The notes below the pieces were generated by a model. It saw only the letters and a list, made by a program, of their open reading frames with translations, did no database searches and was not told where the DNA came from. Shown in pieces: positions 57,730-64,000 of a stretch of DNA of 64,000 nt. The translations under genes and the position numbers were made by a program. The DNA comes from Allium sativum. Lineage: Eukaryota > Streptophyta > Magnoliopsida > Asparagales > Amaryllidaceae. The stretch covers positions 614,309,303-614,373,302 of the forward strand of contig CM060910.1 in the NCBI GenBank assembly GCA_030737875.1, written 5' to 3'. Each line of letters starts with the position of its first letter. The first letter of the stretch is position 1.

Positions 57730-60700
57730 GATCGATTTCATTTTGGACAATAATTTGATTGAGATTCCTCTTGATAATAGATCGTTCACTTGGTCAAATG
57801 TTAGTGATAGTCCTTCTTTTGCTTTATTAGATAGATTTTTTATTAATTCTGAGGTAGATGATAGATTTTCGGTTTGTAGAGTTAAGGGGTTGTCTTTTTT
57901 ATATTCTGATCATTGTCATATTATTCTTTCATGTGATTCGAATATTTCTATTAGTAGTAGTTTCAAATTTGAGAAGAAGTGGTTACTTGATCCTAGTTTC
58001 ATCAACCTTGTTTCTATTAAGTGGAACTCCTTATTTTATTTTAATAATTTGTATAGGGGTAATTCTGCTAAGATTTTTGTTGCAAAGTTAGGTAAGTTAA
58101 GATTTTTCCTCAAGCATTGGAGTAAGTATATTGTTAGAATTAGGAAAGACAAGATTTTGTGTGAGCTGTAAAATTTAGATAGGATTTACGAGTCCAGGAC
58201 TCTTAATTCCATTGAGAGGGATAGGTATTGTAATCTTAGAAATGATCTCATGCATATTTTATCTAAAGAAGAGATCATGTGGAGGCAAAGATCCCGTGTT
58301 CAATGGATTAAAGAGGGAGATAATAACATTAAGTTTTTTCATAGTGTGGCTAATAAGAGGAGACGTGGTAATTTGATTCATTCTATTTTTATTAATGATG
58401 TGGAATTGACATCTCAGAGAGCCTTAAATGAAGCTTTCACTAGTTACTATCGGCAAATTTTTGGTTCTAGGATTAAGAGAAGGACAAATTTTAGATGGAA
58501 TGTCTTGTATCCTTCTGATACTAAGGTTGAGTTAGCTGATTTAGATTTTCCTTTCTCGGAGCAGGAAATTTGGAAGGCTATTTGTGATATGCCTAGTGAC
58601 AAAGCTCCTGGACCTAATGGTTTTCTTTTTCTTTTTTACAAGCAGTTTTGGGAGGTTTTGAAATTTGATTTAATAAATTTATTTAATGAATTTTATAGTG
58701 GTGATTTGAGATTAGGTAGTTTTAATTTTGCCAATGTCATTCTTATTCACAAGAGAGAGGGAGCTAATTCTCTTAAGGATTTTAGGCCTATTTCCTTAAT
58801 CGATGTTTCTATCAAGATTATTTCTAAAGTCCTAGCGAATAGGCTTAGTAGCAAGATGAACGATCTAATTGATTGTTCTCAAACTGCTTTCATTAAAGGC
58901 AGAAACATTGTAGATGGAGAGGCAGCTGTGCAGGAGTATATAAACGTCTGTTGTAAGAATAATTTTTCATGTGCCATTTTGAAGTTAGATTTTGAGAAGA
59001 CTTTTGATTCTATTGATTGGGATTTTATTTGTGAATTATGTCTTGCTAGAGGTTTTAGTGTCAGATGGACCAATTGGATCATGCTATTGCTTAGGTCTGG
59101 TTGCTCCAACATTGTTGTTAATGGGGTAGTGGGTAAGAAGGTTCAATCTAAGAGAGGTCTTAGACAAGGCGACCCCCTATCGCCTTTCCTATTTAATTTA
59201 GCGACTGATGTTTTCTCTAGAATTATTAAGAGAGCTGGGAGATTAGGTGTCTTAGGCAGTGTTGGAAATGAGGAATTTAATAATGAATTATCTATTCTCC
59301 AATTTGCAGATGATACGCTATTATTTTCTTCCCACTTGCCTAAGCATATTATTGCTCTAAAGTTTATTCTTTACTGTTTTGAGATGTTATCTGGCCTTAA
59401 AATCAATTTTTATAAGAGTGCAGTTATGGTCCTTAATGATTTTGACAATGTTGAATCTTTGGTTGCTAGTACCTTGAATTGTTCTATTTTGAAATTTCCT
59501 TTTGATTACTTAGGCTTTAAGATTAGGCCTTTGAAGCTTAAGAAGGATGATTGGTTGGTTATTATCAATAATATCAATTTTAGATTATCGAGTTGGAATA
59601 ATAGATTACTGTCTAGAGCAGGTAGATTAGTTCTTGTTAATTTGGTGCTATATGCTACTCCCTCTTGTTGGATGATCGTTCATCAATTTCCTCAATGGGT
59701 TATTGAGAAAATTGATAGAATAAGGCGTAATTATCTTTGGAGTGGTGTCCCTATTTGTAGAGGCTTTAAATGTCTTGTTAACTGGGAGGTGTGTTGTAAA
59801 CCCAAGAAAGATGGAAGTTTGAGGATCATAAATTTATATAATTTTAATTCTTCCTGCTAGTCAAATGGTTATGGAGATTTAGGTGTCCTGATGTGTCGGC
59901 TACTTGGAAGATTATTGTCTCCAAATTTTATTATTCTGGAGATGAGTTTATTGTTGGTTCTAGTGTTAGTTAGCATAATAGGCTTTCTCATTTTTGGAAG
60001 GCTGTTTTGGATTGTTTTTACTTTTTTAAATTAGGTTGTAAGATGATTGTTCATTCAGCAAATCATACTTTCTTTTGGCATGACGCTTGGATTTCTTAGG
60101 TACCGCTTAGAATTGAATTTAATGAGCTTTTAAATATTAGCATGTTTAAGAATGCTTTGATTAAGGATGTCTATAGAAGGGATTTAGATCCTCCATGGGA
60201 GTTTTCATTTGATAATATTATAGAAGGAGATTTGTTAAGGCAATTAGCTTTACTTAAAGCTAGTTAGCTTTGTTTCATTTGGATGAGAATAGTGATTCTA
60301 TTAACCGGGGTTTGGATAAGAGTTCTTTTTTCTCTGTTAATTCTATGTATAATTTTATTAATTTTTCTGGTATCTCTTTGCGCCCTTTTAAGTTTCTATG
60401 GAAATCTAATTCTCCTCCTAAAGCTATGTTTCTTATGTGGTTGATTAATCATAAGAAGCTTAATACAGTTGAGCTTTTAAAGAGGAAGAATATTATTTTT
60501 GATGTTAAGTGTTGTTTTTGTAGTATTATGGATGAAGATGTTGACCATTTATTTTTCTCTTGTTGTTTTACCTTTTTTATTTTTTATGTGGTTTTAAGGA
60601 TTTTAGCTTTTGATTGTTTTAATTCTTTTAGTAGCTGTGTTGATTATTGGGTTTGTAGGAGATTTGTTTATAATTCTAGATGGAGATATATCCTGAATTC

Positions 60701-60785
60701 TTTAGTTACTATCATTAGTTGGTTCATTTGGTTGGAGAGAAATCATAGATTTTGTCACCTTATTTCAATTTCTGCTGATAATTAA
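57730..60785 (+). pseudogene. LINE ORF2 pseudogene (endonuclease end, reverse transcriptase, zinc-binding end)
   Basis: The endonuclease C-terminus (DNRSFTWSN, FLYSDHCHIIL) is read to a TAA at 58169. The same frame continues from before 58250 with WRQRSRVQWIKEGDNN, the reverse transcriptase blocks KDFRPISLID, AILKLDFEKTFDSIDW, LRQGDPLSPFLF and catalytic FADD (59303-59314), to 59860. The frame then shifts to frame 1 with a stop near 59968, and later to frame 3 (60270-60785) with the zf-RVT domain (FLWKSNSPPKAMFLMWL, CCFCSIMDEDVDHLFFSC). The domain order is that of plant L1 elements. Confidence 0.9.
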
Positions 60786-61013
60786 ATTATAAGAATTGTT
60801 AAATTCAGCCTGGATTGGATGTCTAATTCTCGCTCTAAGTTTTTTGGTGATTCGGGGTTTGAGTGCTTTTTGTATAAGGTTAGATTTAATTTGAGTTTAT
60901 ATATTAGAAATAATAGTTATTTTAGAGGTAATAGATATCGTATTTGTTGTTAATTTTACACATATATATATGGATACATACCTATATATATATATATATA
61001 TATTCTAAGGTAT

Positions 61014-61050
<37 letters not shown>

Positions 61051-61485
61051 CTCACATATATGTATGTTGGTTACTAATAATTTGCCCAGTTTCTTTCAGT
61101 TACAGGTGGTTGATTCAAATGTGGAGCTCAGTGGATAGCTGTCAGGATTGGCATTTGTATTTACATTGGATCTTTTTGAGTGTGTGGAGTTAGAGTGTTT
61201 TTGGGGTGTTTTGTTACCCTTTTTGTTGTATTATGCATGGTGTCTTGATATTTTATAGGAGTAGATATACTTCAATATCAGGTGGTGGCTTTTCTGGAAT
61301 TCGATGTTGCAGCTGATGGGCCGTGGTTTATCCAGGCTCATCTATCTATTTTCCTCTACATTCATAATTTTGTACAGTTTTTGTCTCCTTTCGAGTCTGT
61401 ATTTGGACTTTGTATCTTTTTTGATTTGTTATATATATGTGTGCTCTCTTCTTTTCAGAAGATCACACAATTTTGTTCAAAAAAA
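60786..61485 (+). other. LINE 3' untranslated region with microsatellites
   Basis: It holds AT-rich sequence, (TA)n runs near 60983-61001 and 61030-61050, a (CA)n run near 61013-61030, and a final A stretch. Short frames here are products of simple repeats. Confidence 0.75.
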
Positions 61486-61501
61486 ACTTATAAAATAAAT
61501 T

Positions 61502-63829
61502 ATCTAAAATTTAAAATAATATTATAATTAAAACATATTTTTAAAATAGCTTTGTTAAAATAAAATATATATTCAAACTTGGAAAAATATTTTAAAAATA
61601 GACCAATGATGTTCGTATATAATTTTCTACCTAGGCCAAGTGATATAGATATATATCATTTCAATTCATAATTTAAAATTTCACATCCCGGGTATATATC
61701 ATTTCAACCCACATTCTAAATCGATTCAGTTTATTTCCTAAATCTATACAACGGTTCAGATATCTATCATTTCAACCCTTAGGGAAACTTGCAATATGAG
61801 AACAAATAAATAAACAATATCAGTAAGCTCAACAAGTCAAACAAGTCAAACACATACATGAAGTAAACTCAACAAATCAAACATATACATGAATTAATAC
61901 ATGTCACGTATACAAATTCGTATCATATATATCAGTCATGCCATATATGTGTGTCATCAGTGTACAACATTAATAATTTTTTCTAAATAATCCTATACAT
62001 TTCATAACAATTAAAATGTGTTGAATTTCACTTACATAAGTAATGTAAGTCAAGAGGGAGATAAACCCACCTTGCGTGGCAAATAAAAGGAAGCTGACGC
62101 AGGTTGATACGAACACGAATATGAAAAGCATGACGCACCATTCCAACGTAAAGCACAACTACGCCCTCTTTAATACCATATTATGAACAAATTCACAAAT
62201 CAATGCCTCAAGCAATTTAAATAAAGGAAGTAGAACAGGTTCGGCTTAGGAATATGGATTTAGATTATTACAAAAAAAATATAAATATGAACAAATTTCA
62301 GTCATCTTAAAATAAATTTTTGGACTACTAAACATTGTAATCTGAAAAGGTCATAAACATAATAGTTGTTGCAAATACTTTTCTCTTCAATTTAAAAAAA
62401 AATGGTTTTCGATAAAAATTGATGGAGATATTACCAAAACAGCGACAACTAATTTTTTAAGTCGGAAATTTAGGTCCAAATCTGCATCTGAATGACTGAC
62501 AGTTTCAACCTAAATATATTTGAAATCTGAAAAGTGTTCAACATAAAAGTCGAAGCTATATCAATTTTACAAAATTTAAAAAGAAAAGAAAAAGTGAATC
62601 TCGACTTTCTAATAGGAAGTTATGACCACTGCAACACAGGTCAGAACTCTGAAAAAAAGGTCCTTGAGTTCAAAAGGAAAAGCGGTCATGGCTAGGTTTT
62701 CGGGTGGGACCCGCTTGCTGGAGGTGGAGGAAGGTCAGATAGGTGTGGTTAGGTCAATGATGGAGGTATTGGTCAACGGGAGGATGGGTAGCAAGTTTTT
62801 GATTGGAAAGGAAGGTGGTTGTTTGCACTTTTAGATCTAGGTCTTCACAATTCCTAAATCAATTAAATGTTGAAATTAGAATAATTAGGAAATAGAGAGA
62901 GATTATGATTCAACAAAAAATGAATTTACCTGTGGATTGATTTGTGAAAGAAAAACAAATAAATTGTCCCTTGGTTTAGAATATAAAATTATATGGAGTG
63001 GATTTGATTTGTCATTATTTGATCGTTGAGAATTTGCAGGAGGAAGATGATGCTTTAGAAGAAAGAATGAATGGTTTTATAAATAATTGGAAATGATAAA
63101 ATACAGAAAGGAAACCACCATAAATAATCAGTCATGACCTTTCAATTTTTAACGTGAATCAATTAGTGAATTAGTGGGCTGATACGTCAGTAGCTTTTCT
63201 AAGAAGCTAGATTTGGAAATAAATATTATTATTGTAAACATTGTCAACGTTGTCCCTACACACTGACAAATCAAATTTTAATTGCAAAAGGTAGCAGATT
63301 TTAATGAAACGAAGACATTAATAAATTTATGACTTTAATTTGCATCATAAAATATATAATTCTCCATATTTGGAAACTTCTAATTTAAATTATTCAAATA
63401 TTCCAAGTTCTTTTTGACAAATTTGATAAAACCGTACATTCTACACATTTATAAATTCGAAATACCATCACAATATTTCTTATTTCAATATTTCAGTTAT
63501 ATTTAAAATTTACAAGTCATGTTCATCGTAGTTTTAATTAATTAAAATTAAAAATTCACATGAAAACCTGTTATTCAATATATCAAGTTTAATGTTTAAA
63601 TTTAAATTTTTGAGAATGAATTAAATTCAAATAATCAATCCTGATTTAAGTTAATTAACAAATAAGATTTGAATAATCAAAAATTGATATTTCTATTATC
63701 AATTTGTATTTTCATCAATGTTAAATTCATTCACTTCAAGAAAATTCAAAATACGTTGAGTTTTATATCAAAATCAAAATTTAAACTAAATAATTAATAA
63801 AAAATTCACTTAAAATTTAGGTTGTTACA
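61502..63829 (-). repeat. Element 6 LTR, proximal part
   Basis: On the minus strand this is the first half of the LTR: start at 63829, AT-rich proximal block, GC-richer block at 62840-62610 and AT-rich DNA toward the LINE. The plus-strand frame at 62622-62834 lies in the leader-like block, runs opposite to the element and is not taken as a gene. Confidence 0.6.
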
Positions 63830-64000
63830 ATCTCCCCTACTTGACCGTTTTCGTCCTCGAAAAAGGTCGAGATATAGAAAATAGTAATTAATTTAATATA
63901 TTTAAACCAAATTGTTCGCATCAATCATCTTACTTATTTATATTTTGAAATAAATATCTAAATCAAAAGTTCAGAAAAAAAAAATTTTGGTAAGGTTTGA
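63830..64000 (-). promoter_or_regulatory. Polypurine tract and 3' untranslated region of element 6
   Basis: On the minus strand, CCTTTTTCGAGGACGAAAAC is followed by GGTCAAGTAGGGGAGAT, which touches TGTAACAACC at 63829. The stem TTTTCG/CGAAAA with loop AGGA matches elements 2 and 4. The remaining 130 bp are AT-rich and continue outside the window. Confidence 0.75.

Larger units (their letters stand above)
57730..61485 (+). mobile_element. 5'-truncated L1-type LINE
   Basis: This 3756-bp element starts inside the endonuclease part of ORF2 and ends with a short A run (61478-61485), flanked by a perfect 16-bp duplication. ORF1 and most of the endonuclease are missing, as usual for incomplete target-primed reverse transcription. 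It is inserted in the element 6 LTR. The exact duplication suggests a fairly young insertion, although ORF2 has stops and frameshifts. Confidence 0.93.
55540..63829 (-). mobile_element. Element 6: 3' LTR of a gypsy element, split by a LINE
   Basis: On the minus strand the LTR starts TGTAACAACCTAAATT at 63829, directly after a purine tract. Its far end is only approximate (about 55540, near GATAGATTGTTATTGC). Without the LINE and one target copy it is about 4.5 kb. It contains a GC-richer leader-like block (62610-62840), AT-rich DNA (56640-57713 and 61502-62040) and a distal non-coding block (55790-56640). The internal region lies right of the window. It belongs to the same broad group by its purine tract stem-loop. 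Confidence 0.65.

Noticed and set aside
60944..61138. Small frames in the LINE tail
   Set aside because: They translate TA and CA microsatellites and have no independent support.
62622..62834. 70-codon plus-strand frame near the right end
   Set aside because: It lies in the leader-like block of the minus-strand element 6 LTR, with no domain and wrong strand.

Overview
This window is nuclear DNA of a flowering plant with a repeat-rich genome. No complete host gene is visible. Almost everything is nested retrotransposons: chromodomain-bearing Ty3/gypsy elements (the Tekay/Del type, judged from integrase and chromodomain motifs, the tRNA-Met primer site TGGTATCAGAGC and TGTAAC...CA long terminal repeats), one L1-type LINE, a Ty1/copia relic, one MITE-like foldback and many AT-rich arrays. 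The species cannot be named from the sequence.

Layout. (1) 1-15815 is a long terminal repeat here called LTR A, cut by the window start and split at 2046 by element 2. (2) Element 2 (2047-14874, minus strand, target duplication GGTAT) has LTRs of about 5.9 kb around a non-coding internal region of only 1.0 kb. (3) Element 1 (15816-35956, plus) is a decayed gag-pol element (16487-21642). LTR A appears to sit inside its 5' LTR, and element 3 interrupts its 3' LTR. (4) Element 3 (21973-33104, plus, target duplication GACCT) has 5.3-5.4 kb LTRs around a 437-bp internal region. (5) Element 4 is the oldest host: only RNase H-integrase-chromodomain (35957-37616) and a 3' LTR of about 5.8 kb remain (37709-40983 plus 49683-52218). 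(6) Element 5 (40984-49682, plus) lies inside that LTR. It keeps an open gag-protease frame, a broken pol with an intron-like insert, and 2.1-kb LTRs. (7) 52219-55540 holds a MITE-like foldback, a possible first exon, AT-rich repeats, a copia relic and a minus-strand gypsy integrase relic. (8) 55540-63829 is the minus-strand 3' LTR of element 6, split by a 5'-truncated LINE (57730-61485) with a 16-bp target duplication. The primer-facing end of element 6 runs off the right edge.

How the parts relate. Elements 2, 3 and 4 share LTR organisation (promoter, GC-rich leader, AT-rich array, conserved distal half), and element 5 shares the proximal half. Elements 2 and 3 encode nothing but keep the primer site, the polypurine tract with a stem-loop in front of it, and a small hairpin repeat after the primer site that element 5 also has. 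This is the pattern expected of non-autonomous elements copied by proteins from relatives such as 4 or 5. The most interesting signals are this large-LTR/tiny-internal design and several hairpins whose stems change on both sides between copies: in the leader, in the distal LTR half, and as a pair in LTR A and the element 1 LTR. All coordinates, stems and duplications were read by eye; no alignments or searches were run.
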